From Chryseobacterium sp. SSA4.19 (GTDB taxonomy: Bacteria; Bacteroidota; Bacteroidia; Flavobacteriales; Weeksellaceae), in NCBI RefSeq assembly GCF_022601875.1, contig NZ_JAKVIP010000001.1, positions 124,001-188,000 on the forward strand: a stretch of DNA of 64,000 nucleotides, written 5' to 3'. Below the pieces are notes generated by a model. It was given only the letters and a program-made list of their open reading frames with translations, was not told the origin of the DNA and did not search any database. Made by a program: the position numbers and the translations under genes. This document shows, in pieces, positions 16,932 through 25,122 of the stretch; within the stretch, counting starts at the first letter, position 1, and each line of letters opens with the position of its first letter.

Positions 16932-18863
16932 ATGCTTTCGGTTCAAGGTTTAGGATTACATCATTCAGGGAACTATCTGTTTCAAAACGTAAATTTCACT
17001 ATCAAAAAAGATGATAAAATCGGTTTGGTCGGTAAAAACGGAGCAGGGAAATCCACTTTGCTGAAAATGCTTTCGGGAGAAATTACGTTTTACGAAGGAA
17101 ATGTGGTTCCGGAAGGAAGTATTACAATTGGTTTCCTTAAACAGGATCTTGATTTTGTAAAAGGAAGAACAGTCTGGGATGAAACCATGCAGGCCTTTGA
17201 ACAGATTAATGCCTGGAAAAATGAACTGGAAGAAGTGAATCACCAGTTGGCTACCAGAACCGATTATGAAAGTAATGCCTATACCGATATCATTAACAGG
17301 ATGACGGAACTGAATGACCTTTTGATGCACCATGATGCTTATAATCTGGAAGGGGATATTGAAAAAGTTTTATTTGGTCTTGGCTTTAAAGCTGACGATT
17401 TCCGGAAGATTACCGATGAATTTTCAGGAGGCTGGAGAATGAGAATTGAGCTGGCAAAACTGCTTCTTCAGAAAAATGATATCATGCTTCTCGATGAACC
17501 TACCAATCACCTGGATATGGAATCCATCATCTGGCTGGAAAACTTTCTGAAAGATTATCCCGGAGCCATCGTTTTGGTGAGTCACGACAAGCAGTTTATG
17601 ACTGCGGTCTGTAACCGTACTTTTGATGTGAATAACAGAAAGGTGGATGATTATAAAGCCAATTATTCCAAATACCTGGTGATGCGTGAAGACCGTCGTG
17701 AAAAACTGATTCAAGCAAAAAAGAATCAGGATGCGGAAATCAAGCAGATGGAAGATAACATCAATAAGTTCCGTGCCAGTGCTACCAAAGCATCTTTTGC
17801 ACAGTCGCTTATTAAAAAGCTGGATAAAATTGAGCGTATTGAAGTGGATAACGAAGATGTATCGAAATTCAATATCCGTTTTGTACAGTCGCAGGTTCCC
17901 GGAAAAATTATTTTTGAAGCAGAAAAATTAGGAAAAGCATACGGAAACAAACAGATCTTTGATGATGTGGATTTCATTGTTCAGAGAGGAGACCGGATTG
18001 CGCTTCTTGGCCAGAACGGGCAGGGAAAAACTACCCTGGCTAAAATTCTGGCCGGAGACATTAAGGAATACTCAGGCTCATGGAATCTTGGACATAATGT
18101 GAATATCGGGTATTTTGCACAGAATCAGGAAGAAGTTTTAACACCCAATAAAACCGTCCAGGAAGAAGCTGAAGATTCTGCTACCGAAGAAACCAGGCCA
18201 AGAGTGAGGGATCTTCTCGGTTCTTTCCTTTTCCAGGGTGAAGCCGTAAATAAGAAAACAAAAGTGCTTTCCGGAGGAGAAAGAAATCGTCTGGCACTTT
18301 GTAAGCTGTTGTTGCGCCCATTCAATACGTTAATCATGGATGAGCCTACCAATCACCTCGACATCCAATCGAAAGAAATCATCAAGCTGGCGCTTCAAAA
18401 GTTTGAAGGTACGCTGATTGTGATTTCTCACGACAGGGAATTTTTACAGGGCCTTTGCGACAAAATTTATGAATTCCGTGACGGGCACATGAAAGAATTC
18501 CTGGGTGATATCAATGAATATCTGGAATACAGACAAAAAGAAAGCATCAGGGAAATTTCTGCCGAAAAAGCAAAGCTTCATGAAGAACCAAAAGCTGAGG
18601 TAAAAGCAAAAGTTCAAGAAAAAACTGCTGAGAATACCGCGCAGTCCTCGCCGATTATCAGTAAAGAACAGAAAAACATCCAGAACAAAATAAAAAAAGT
18701 AGAAGAAAAGATTTCTGAACTTGAATCTAAAATAGAAGAAATGGAAGTTTCTTTTACAAAGGAAAACCCTTCTGATACAATTATGGAATCATATAACAAA
18801 ACCAAAGAAGAGCTTGAAGTAGCCTTACAGGAATGGGAATATCTGGGAACCCAGCTTATATAA
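16932..18863 (+). CDS. ABC-F family ATPase
   Basis: A 643-aa soluble protein with two ABC ATPase domains and no membrane segment. Domain 1 has Walker A GKNGAGKST at 34-42, signature FSGGWRMR and Walker B IMLLDEPTNHLD. Domain 2 has GQNGQGKTT, LSGGERNR and LIMDEPTNHLD. A charged linker lies between them, and the C-terminal ~70 residues form a Lys/Glu-rich coiled coil, as in Uup-type members. ABC-F proteins bind the ribosomal E site and relieve stalled translation, or in some cases protect from antibiotics. The coiled-coil tail favours a housekeeping Uup/EttA-like role. Confidence 0.93.
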   Translation: MLSVQGLGLHHSGNYLFQNVNFTIKKDDKIGLVGKNGAGKSTLLKMLSGEITFYEGNVVPEGSITIGFLKQDLDFVKGRTVWDETMQAFEQINAWKNELEEVNHQLATRTDYESNAYTDIINRMTELNDLLMHHDAYNLEGDIEKVLFGLGFKADDFRKITDEFSGGWRMRIELAKLLLQKNDIMLLDEPTNHLDMESIIWLENFLKDYPGAIVLVSHDKQFMTAVCNRTFDVNNRKVDDYKANYSKYLVMREDRREKLIQAKKNQDAEIKQMEDNINKFRASATKASFAQSLIKKLDKIERIEVDNEDVSKFNIRFVQSQVPGKIIFEAEKLGKAYGNKQIFDDVDFIVQRGDRIALLGQNGQGKTTLAKILAGDIKEYSGSWNLGHNVNIGYFAQNQEEVLTPNKTVQEEAEDSATEETRPRVRDLLGSFLFQGEAVNKKTKVLSGGERNRLALCKLLLRPFNTLIMDEPTNHLDIQSKEIIKLALQKFEGTLIVISHDREFLQGLCDKIYEFRDGHMKEFLGDINEYLEYRQKESIREISAEKAKLHEEPKAEVKAKVQEKTAENTAQSSPIISKEQKNIQNKIKKVEEKISELESKIEEMEVSFTKENPSDTIMESYNKTKEELEVALQEWEYLGTQLI

Positions 18864-18977
18864 GTTATCATACGGTCATCCTGCCTTGTAATAAAGCATA
18901 TTTGTTTAAGATATAATATCAACGACCCATAAAAGCATTTTAAGGAAACTTTAATACGGTTTTATAAATTATTTTTA

Positions 18978-18985
18978 TAATTTTG
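18978..18985 (+). promoter_or_regulatory. -7 box of the TonB locus, near-leaderless
   Basis: TAATTTTG fits TAnnTTTG and ends 4 nt before the ATG at 18990, the first gene of the TonB uptake locus. Confidence 0.55.
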
Positions 18986-18989
18986 ACAC

Positions 18990-19346
18990 ATGATTTTTAA
19001 AGAAAGCAGAAATCTGAAAAGTTTTATTTCCAAACTCCTGTTTGGAATTTACTTTCTGGCGCTGTTTTCCCAAAGCTTTCACCACCACGACACAGTAGGA
19101 ATTTTTAAAGATCTTAATCTTAAAAAGACAGAAAATACAATTTCAAAATCTCTGGCTAAAGAAAAAGCCGGAGACTGTCTGGCCTGTCATTTCTTGGCTA
19201 CCGGTCATACTTTGGTTCCTGAAGAATTCAGCTTTTCTCTTGAAAGCTACACGCATGAAGTACGTCAGATCATTGCTATACAGGAAAAAATCTGGTCTCA
19301 GACAAAATTTACTTTTCAGCTTCGCGGTCCGCCCGCCATTTCATAA
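18990..19346 (+). CDS. Small His/Cys-rich membrane or exported protein preceding a TonB receptor
   Basis: A 118-aa protein. One hydrophobic segment (about 14-28) is followed directly by SFHHHD (His31-33), a Lys-rich stretch, then DCLACHFLATGH with Cys63-x-x-Cys66-His67. The last residues read RGPPAIS, a tail I associate with small proteins placed before TonB receptors in Bacteroidota (DUF2946-like). The His cluster and CxxCH point to metal or heme handling in the periplasm. CxxCH alone does not prove a c-type heme. It is likely co-expressed with the receptor 200 nt downstream. Function is inferred from motif and position only. Confidence 0.75.
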   Translation: MIFKESRNLKSFISKLLFGIYFLALFSQSFHHHDTVGIFKDLNLKKTENTISKSLAKEKAGDCLACHFLATGHTLVPEEFSFSLESYTHEVRQIIAIQEKIWSQTKFTFQLRGPPAIS

Positions 19347-19548
19347 TATAGATTCTTTTCGGATTTTTGGACTTACATTCTTAAGATGTAACGATTTTAA
19401 TGAGCCTCATATTAGTAAGATATTGAGAATCATTAAGCATGATACAATATTCATGTTAAACCCATGATATGGTATACGTCTCAAAAATTCTCTTGACAAA
19501 TTTTACAAAAAAATACTTCACAGAAGTATCTCATCAATCTATCTAATA
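19347..19548 (+). other. Leader between the small protein and the TonB receptor
   Basis: About 200 AT-rich bases with no coding sequence and no strong terminator. It may hold a second promoter or an internal regulatory site for the receptor gene, but no specific operator could be recognised. Confidence 0.35.
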
Positions 19549-21942
19549 ATGAAATTGATATACAGCTTTATGCTGATCTTTTACGGATTTATAGCCGTAA
19601 ATGCACAGCAGAATTATACCGTAGAAGGAACTATTCAGGATTTTCACGATAAAACCATGCTGGTAGATGCGGTGGTGAAAATCGGGAATTTTTCTGCCAG
19701 GACAGATTCAAATGGTAAGTTTTCGTTCGGTGAAATTCCCGCAGGAAACTATATACTTACTGCCAAACATCCTGACTGTAATGATTATACTGAAAATATA
19801 GGAGTTACAAAGGATCTGCATTTGGCCATAACGCTTGAGCACCACATCCAAGATATTGAGACCGTTACGGTTCATGGAAGCCATAAAAATAATGGAAGCA
19901 TGGTCGTGAAAACAATTGATAAATCTACCATTTCACGGAATATTACCGAAAATCTCGGTAACCTGCTCACCAATATTTCCGGAGTGAATACTTTAAAAAC
20001 CGGAAATAATATTGCAAAACCCATCATCCATGGTCTGTATGGAAGCCGTGTAGTTATTCTTAATGATGGTGTTAAGATGGCGGAACAGGAATGGGGTGTT
20101 GAGCATGCTCCTAACGTGGATGTCAATAATTTTGAACACATTGACGTTGTTAAAGGAGCCTCTGCCCTGAAATATGGGAGTGGTGCCGTAGGAGGAGTGG
20201 TCGTGCTGCAGCCGCAGGTTCTGCCGAAGAAAGATACAATCATGGGTGCGGTTGCACTCTCGGGGATTTCAAATGGCCGCGGTGCAGGCCTCAATGTCAA
20301 ATTGGCGAAAACCTGGGAAGACGGATGGGCCATCAAAACCAATGGAAGTTTCAAGAAACTTGGAGATCTTGATTCGCCGATGTACGGATTGATGAACGCA
20401 GGATTGCAGAGTTCGGGATTTAATTTCGGAGTTCAGAAGATGACGTTTAACAGAGGTTTCTCTTTTGATTATTATCTTACAAAAAGCTCTATAGGAATTC
20501 TGAGAAGCTCTCACGTCGGAAATTCAGAAGACCTTTATCTTGCGCTTACTTCTCCGGAACCGATCTATCAAAGGGATTTCAGCTATAGTATTGATAACCC
20601 GAAACAGGATATTGAGCACCATATTGCTAAAATTTCAGCCTATCAGAGATTCAAAGATTTCGGGAAAATTACAGCTACCTACAGCTTCCAGTATAATCAC
20701 AGAAAAGAGTTTGACATCCGACGGAGTGAAGAACTCAGCAAAAAGCCTGCATTGGACCTGGAACTGATAACCAACGATCTTACTATTGATCATATCATCG
20801 AAAGAGGAAAATGGAACCTTGAATCGGGGATAAATATCGGATATCAGAATAATTATTCCAATACGGAAACTGAAGCAAGACGTCTTGTGCCGAATTATGA
20901 CAGGTATTATGCGGGAATGTATTCTGTTTTTAAATATAAACTTAGTCCTAATCTTGATCTGGAAGCAGGCGGAAGATATGATTTTGATCATTATGAAGTT
21001 ACCAAATGGTATGACCTGAGCGACTGGAATAAGCTTTATGCTTCAGATTATTCAGATTTTGTAGTAAGGATAAACCAAAACAGGATCCTTACTAAGCCGT
21101 CGTTAAGTTATAACAACATTTCGGCAAATGCAGGGATCGTTTACCGGCCTTCACAGAATTTTGACCTGAAATTCAATTATGCGAGGGTTTCAAGGGCTCC
21201 TAATGTGGCTGAACTTTTTGCGGATGGACTGCATCATTCGGCAGCCATTATTGAAAGGGGAGACATGAGAATTAAAAATGAAACAGGAAATCAGTTTAAC
21301 TTGGTAGCTGATTTCAGAGCCGATTTTTTAAAAGGATTGAATGTTTCTGTGAATCCTTATTTCTTTTACACCAAAAATTTTATTAATGAAATTCCTTCGG
21401 GATATCAGAATACGCAATGGGGCGGTGCTTTTGTCGTGTACAAATATGAGCAGATTGATGCGAAAATGTATGGCGTGGACCTGGATGTCCAACTTAAAAT
21501 CAATGATAATCTGACCTACAAAGGAAGTGCGGCCTCTGTTTACGGGCAGGACCTTACCCATAATGTCCCTCTGATTATGATGATGCCTCCGAATTTTAAT
21601 AATACATTGGAATTCAATAAACAAGAATGGAAAAACTTTTACTTTAATGTAAGCAACAACACTTACCTGAAGCAAACGAGATTCCCTGTTTACAATGTTC
21701 CGATCAGGTTATTTGATTCAAATGGTAATGCGTATAATCAGGAAGTGGATATTTCCACGCCTCCAAACGGATATTCGCTTTGGAACTTTCAGACCGGCGT
21801 GGGACTGTCCAAAAATTTCGGAGTAGATTTTTCAGTCCGCAATATGTTCAATAAGCCGTACAGAGATTATCTGAACAGGCTTCGTTTCTTTGCCAACGAT
21901 ATGGGAAGAAATTTTATCTTAACTCTTAAATACCAGTTTTAA
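19549..21942 (+). CDS. TonB-dependent outer-membrane receptor
   Basis: A 797-aa receptor. The signal peptide is 1-19 (ending AVNAQ). A carboxypeptidase-like regulatory domain spans about 22-95, typical of Bacteroidota receptors. The plug runs about 105-225, with NITENLGNLLTNISGV and VVKGASALKYGSGAVGG. The rest is a beta-barrel ending in aromatic YQF. No SusD gene follows, so it is not a SusC-type glycan system. Several His occur in predicted loops (EHHIAK, LHHSA). With the His/Cys protein before it and a lipoprotein after it, uptake of a metal or metal complex (ZnuD-like) is a reasonable guess. The substrate is not proven. Confidence 0.93.
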   Translation: MKLIYSFMLIFYGFIAVNAQQNYTVEGTIQDFHDKTMLVDAVVKIGNFSARTDSNGKFSFGEIPAGNYILTAKHPDCNDYTENIGVTKDLHLAITLEHHIQDIETVTVHGSHKNNGSMVVKTIDKSTISRNITENLGNLLTNISGVNTLKTGNNIAKPIIHGLYGSRVVILNDGVKMAEQEWGVEHAPNVDVNNFEHIDVVKGASALKYGSGAVGGVVVLQPQVLPKKDTIMGAVALSGISNGRGAGLNVKLAKTWEDGWAIKTNGSFKKLGDLDSPMYGLMNAGLQSSGFNFGVQKMTFNRGFSFDYYLTKSSIGILRSSHVGNSEDLYLALTSPEPIYQRDFSYSIDNPKQDIEHHIAKISAYQRFKDFGKITATYSFQYNHRKEFDIRRSEELSKKPALDLELITNDLTIDHIIERGKWNLESGINIGYQNNYSNTETEARRLVPNYDRYYAGMYSVFKYKLSPNLDLEAGGRYDFDHYEVTKWYDLSDWNKLYASDYSDFVVRINQNRILTKPSLSYNNISANAGIVYRPSQNFDLKFNYARVSRAPNVAELFADGLHHSAAIIERGDMRIKNETGNQFNLVADFRADFLKGLNVSVNPYFFYTKNFINEIPSGYQNTQWGGAFVVYKYEQIDAKMYGVDLDVQLKINDNLTYKGSAASVYGQDLTHNVPLIMMMPPNFNNTLEFNKQEWKNFYFNVSNNTYLKQTRFPVYNVPIRLFDSNGNAYNQEVDISTPPNGYSLWNFQTGVGLSKNFGVDFSVRNMFNKPYRDYLNRLRFFANDMGRNFILTLKYQF

Positions 21943-21959
21943 TTATTAAAATCAAAAAA

Positions 21960-22547
21960 ATGAAAAATATTTTTAAAAATACAACACTTATCGCAGGACT
22001 ATTATTCTTATCATCTTCTTTCAGCTTAACATCTTGTAACAGAAGCGACGATGAAGCGGATGATCTTCCTCAGGAAGAACTGTCTGATGTCCTTCTTAAA
22101 GTAACGGACGCATCCACCGGAACCTCCATGGTGTATGATTATCAGGTGAACAGCACTACGAATCCTAATGTGAAACTGACTAATGGTCATACGTATAACG
22201 TTGAGGTGATCTTCAAAAACGGGGACGAAGATGCGACGCAGGAAATCAGGGATGCCAAAGACGAACACTTTTTAGTCTATAATTTCCCGAACTCAGATAT
22301 TACCCTTACCCGTACGGATGATGCATCTTCCACACGAGCAGACGGAAAGCATGTGGGATTAAAAACACAATGGGTAGTCAATACAGCGATAAAAAATACT
22401 TCTGCCCCTGCGCAGCTTGTTCTTACGCTTTATCACGAACCGGTAACAGTTTATGAAGCTTCTTCAGTAAGCGGAAATGGAGTGGTGTACGGAGCCCACA
22501 CCGGAGGTGAAACTGATGCCCAGGCAAATTATAATATTATCAATTAA
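21960..22547 (+). CDS. Lipoprotein partner of the TonB receptor
   Basis: A 195-aa protein with a lipoprotein signal peptide and lipobox LTSC (Cys26), then an acidic linker (NRSDDEADD) of the kind that sends lipoproteins to the surface in Bacteroidota. The body is beta-rich. No named domain is recognised. It starts 17 nt after the receptor stop and is followed by a terminator, so it belongs to the receptor transcript and is probably a surface ligand-binding partner. Confidence 0.82.
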   Translation: MKNIFKNTTLIAGLLFLSSSFSLTSCNRSDDEADDLPQEELSDVLLKVTDASTGTSMVYDYQVNSTTNPNVKLTNGHTYNVEVIFKNGDEDATQEIRDAKDEHFLVYNFPNSDITLTRTDDASSTRADGKHVGLKTQWVVNTAIKNTSAPAQLVLTLYHEPVTVYEASSVSGNGVVYGAHTGGETDAQANYNIIN

Positions 22548-22569
22548 TATAACCTTTAATCTTGTTAGT

Positions 22570-22597
22570 AAAACCACTGATCATTCAGTGGTTTTTT
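22570..22597 (+). terminator. Terminator of the TonB locus
   Basis: Arms aaaaccactga (22570-22580) and tcagtggtttt (22585-22595) pair around tcat and continue into a T run. Confidence 0.85.
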
Positions 22598-22657
22598 ATT
22601 TTAACACTATTTAGCTTTTAAGTTGACTTTAAATGAGAGATTTTCATAAAAAATTCA

Positions 22658-22665
22658 TATTTTTG
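22658..22665 (+). promoter_or_regulatory. -7 box of tig
   Basis: TATTTTTG fits TAnnTTTG, 22 nt upstream of the tig ATG. Confidence 0.55.
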
Positions 22666-22687
22666 CAACCTAAAATTTTAATCAATA

Positions 22688-24022
22688 ATGAAGGTTACCG
22701 CAAAAAACCATGATGATGTAAGTGCATTGCTTACAGTAACATTGGAAAAATCTGACTACAAAGATAAAGTAGAAAAGCAATTGATTAATTATGCTAAAAA
22801 CGCACAGGTTCCTGGTTTCAGAAAGGGAAAAGTGCCTTTGAGTATGGTTAGAAAACAATATGAGGCAGGTATTGCATTCGAAGAAATCAACAAGCAGGTT
22901 TCTGATGCTTTGAATGGATATGTTAATGACAACAAGCTAAGGTTAGTTGGTCAGCCTGTTCCCCAGCCAGTAAACGAGTTCGATTACAATGCTGATCAGT
23001 TGGAAGTTGCTTTCGAAGTAGGGTATGAGCCTGAATTCACTATAGATTTAGCTAAATATGAAGCGCCACATTACAAAGTGGAAGCTTCTGAAAAAGAAAT
23101 CAACAAAAGTATCGAGAACATGCAGAAGCGTTTTGCAGAGCAGGTTCCTCAGGATGAAATTACTGACGATTCTTATATCGTTCTGGAAGTTTCTCAGGTT
23201 GTTGAAGAAGATGCTGAAGGAGAGCACCACCACCAGCCTAAAAATGTTACCGTTACTGCCGAAAACAAAGAGGCTTTCGAATTGGTAAAGGGTCTGAAAA
23301 TGGATGGATCTGTAAAAGTGTCTAAAGAAACGCTTGCCGGTGATGAAGAATTAGCTAAACAATTAGGGTTCTTTAAAGAAGAAGCTGAGCATTTACATCA
23401 TAACGAAGTAGAAGTTAAAGTAAAAGATTTCTATTCTTTAAATCTTTCAGAACTTAACCAGGATCTTTTTGATAAAGTATACGGAGAAGGAAATATCAAG
23501 TCTGAAGAAGAGCTTAAGGAAAAAGTAAAATCGGAATTGGATGAATACTTCCAGCAAAATGCTGACGTTCACTTTGTGAACAAAGTATTGGAGCAGGTTT
23601 CTGAAAAAGAAGAAGTACAGCTTCCTGAAGAATTTCTTGTAAAATGGTTATTATTCTCTAACCAGAATATCCAGTCTGAAGAGCAGGCTAAAGAAATCCT
23701 TGAATCTGAGAAAAACCAGCTGAAGCACCAGATCATCGAAGGAAAACTAATGACGGACAACAACATCCAGTTAGACTATGCAGATGTTTTAGGTCAGGCA
23801 GAACAGTTGGTAAGAAACCAGTTAGCAATTTATGGAATCCACCATTTAGGTGATGAGGAAATCCAGAAATATGCGGTTGAAATGCTGAAAGACCAGGAGC
23901 AGGTAAGACAGATCTCTTCTGAAGTGGCGATGACGAAATTAAAAGACGTTATCCTGGAGAAAGCAACGAAGAAAGAAACGGCTATTTCTCACGATGAGTT
24001 CTTGGAAGAACTTAAGAAATAA
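22688..24022 (+). CDS. tig: Trigger factor chaperone
   Basis: A 444-aa cytoplasmic chaperone that binds the ribosome exit tunnel and shields nascent chains. The N-terminal ribosome-docking signature is PGFRKGKVPLSMVRKQYE near residues 38-55. The middle part, where other trigger factors carry an FKBP-type prolyl isomerase domain, is divergent and His-rich (EGEHHHQ), as commonly seen in Bacteroidota. The C-terminal part is the long helical substrate cradle. Length is normal (430-450). It is monocistronic, between two terminators. Confidence 0.95.
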   Translation: MKVTAKNHDDVSALLTVTLEKSDYKDKVEKQLINYAKNAQVPGFRKGKVPLSMVRKQYEAGIAFEEINKQVSDALNGYVNDNKLRLVGQPVPQPVNEFDYNADQLEVAFEVGYEPEFTIDLAKYEAPHYKVEASEKEINKSIENMQKRFAEQVPQDEITDDSYIVLEVSQVVEEDAEGEHHHQPKNVTVTAENKEAFELVKGLKMDGSVKVSKETLAGDEELAKQLGFFKEEAEHLHHNEVEVKVKDFYSLNLSELNQDLFDKVYGEGNIKSEEELKEKVKSELDEYFQQNADVHFVNKVLEQVSEKEEVQLPEEFLVKWLLFSNQNIQSEEQAKEILESEKNQLKHQIIEGKLMTDNNIQLDYADVLGQAEQLVRNQLAIYGIHHLGDEEIQKYAVEMLKDQEQVRQISSEVAMTKLKDVILEKATKKETAISHDEFLEELKK

Positions 24023-24049
24023 TCTTATTTTTCTATAAATATTTGAAAG

Positions 24050-24073
24050 CCACCGGTTATCCGGTGGTTTTTT
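24050..24073 (+). terminator. Terminator after tig
   Basis: Arms ccaccgg (24050-24056) and ccggtgg (24061-24067) around loop ttat, followed by six T residues. Confidence 0.88.
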
Positions 24074-24134
24074 ATTGAAAAATCATAAATATTTATCAGT
24101 CAATATTCCTATATTTACGATCTAAACTTAATAT

Positions 24135-24830
24135 ATGAAAAAGATCATCATCCCGTTTTTCTGCGCTGTACTTTTTTCAGCCTCCGCTACAGCACAACAG
24201 ACGGCTACTTCAGCTTCTGCTAAAACGGAAACTGTAAAATCCAAACTTTCTCCGAAAGAAGTGATTGATAATTATATGAAGGCTCTTGGTGGTAAAGATA
24301 AGCTCCAGGCCATTAAGACTACTGTTATTGAAAATACCCTGACTATACCCGGGCTGCCTTCAGAAGTTACCATGATAACAAAAAAAATGGGCAATAAATT
24401 CAGATCTGAACAATCTGTAATGGGGCAGAAAATGATCCAGCTTTTTGATGGTGAAAAAGGATATTTTGATCAGATGGGAAATAAGAAGGAAATCCCTGCT
24501 GATAAAATTGCTGAATTAAAGAAAAGTAAGGTGATCGACGCATTAGCATATGAACCTGCTGATTACACCAGTGTGACCGTTGAAAAACTGGACGGAAAAG
24601 AATATAATGTACTGAATTCCAATAAAGGAAAATTTTATTTTGACACGGCTACGGGATTGTTATATAAATCTTCTGCAACTGAAGGAAGTGCAGTGGTAAA
24701 AAGTTATATGACAGTAGACGGAATAAAATTTCCACAGGAAATCGAAGCTGAAGGCAACGGACAGAAGATTACGATTAAAACAACAAAAGTAATCTTGAAT
24801 GATGGTGTTACGGATGCAGATTTTAAATAA
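24135..24830 (+). CDS. Exported LolA-like / outer-membrane lipoprotein-sorting-like protein
   Basis: A 231-aa protein with a clear signal peptide (MKKIIIPFFCAVLFSASATA, cleavage before QQ). A Ser/Ala/Thr linker and a single beta-rich domain follow. SPKEVIDNYMKALGGKDKLQ opens the domain, and TVDGIKFPQEIEAEG near the end is typical of the LolA/LppX-like fold used for lipid or lipoprotein carriage in the periplasm. No catalytic residues are evident. The M16 peptidase gene follows after 292 nt and a terminator, so they are separate transcripts. Fold assignment is moderate; the cargo is unknown. Confidence 0.75.
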   Translation: MKKIIIPFFCAVLFSASATAQQTATSASAKTETVKSKLSPKEVIDNYMKALGGKDKLQAIKTTVIENTLTIPGLPSEVTMITKKMGNKFRSEQSVMGQKMIQLFDGEKGYFDQMGNKKEIPADKIAELKKSKVIDALAYEPADYTSVTVEKLDGKEYNVLNSNKGKFYFDTATGLLYKSSATEGSAVVKSYMTVDGIKFPQEIEAEGNGQKITIKTTKVILNDGVTDADFK

Positions 24831-24852
24831 ATAATGATGTCATAATATAATT

Positions 24853-24876
24853 AGCCGGGCTTTGCTCGGCTTTTTT
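24853..24876 (+). terminator. Terminator after LolA-like gene
   Basis: Arms agccgggc (24853-24860) and gctcggct (24864-24871) around ttt, one G-T wobble, followed by a T run. Confidence 0.85.
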
Positions 24877-24938
24877 GTTAATATCATATTTTAACGCAAG
24901 TTTAACTAAAAAAATCACTATCATTTTGTGATAATGTA

Positions 24939-24946
24939 TACTTTTG
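24939..24946 (+). promoter_or_regulatory. -7 box of the M16 peptidase gene, long leader
   Basis: TACTTTTG fits TAnnTTTG but lies 177 nt before the ATG, giving an unusually long leader of about 170 nt. The leader contains a possible hairpin with arms aaaggac and gtccttt (about 25042-25076). Confidence 0.45.
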
Positions 24947-25122
24947 TCAAAAACATACCATAAAAAACAAATAATGAGAACAAACCTTCTGAAAACCTGA
25001 ATTTTCCTGATTCAAAAAATTCAATATGAGCCTTATATAAAAAGGACTTAAAATTCCATTTATTGTATGTCCTTTATAATAAATAATTTAAATTTTATTT
25101 AAAAATTAATAATCAAAACCAT

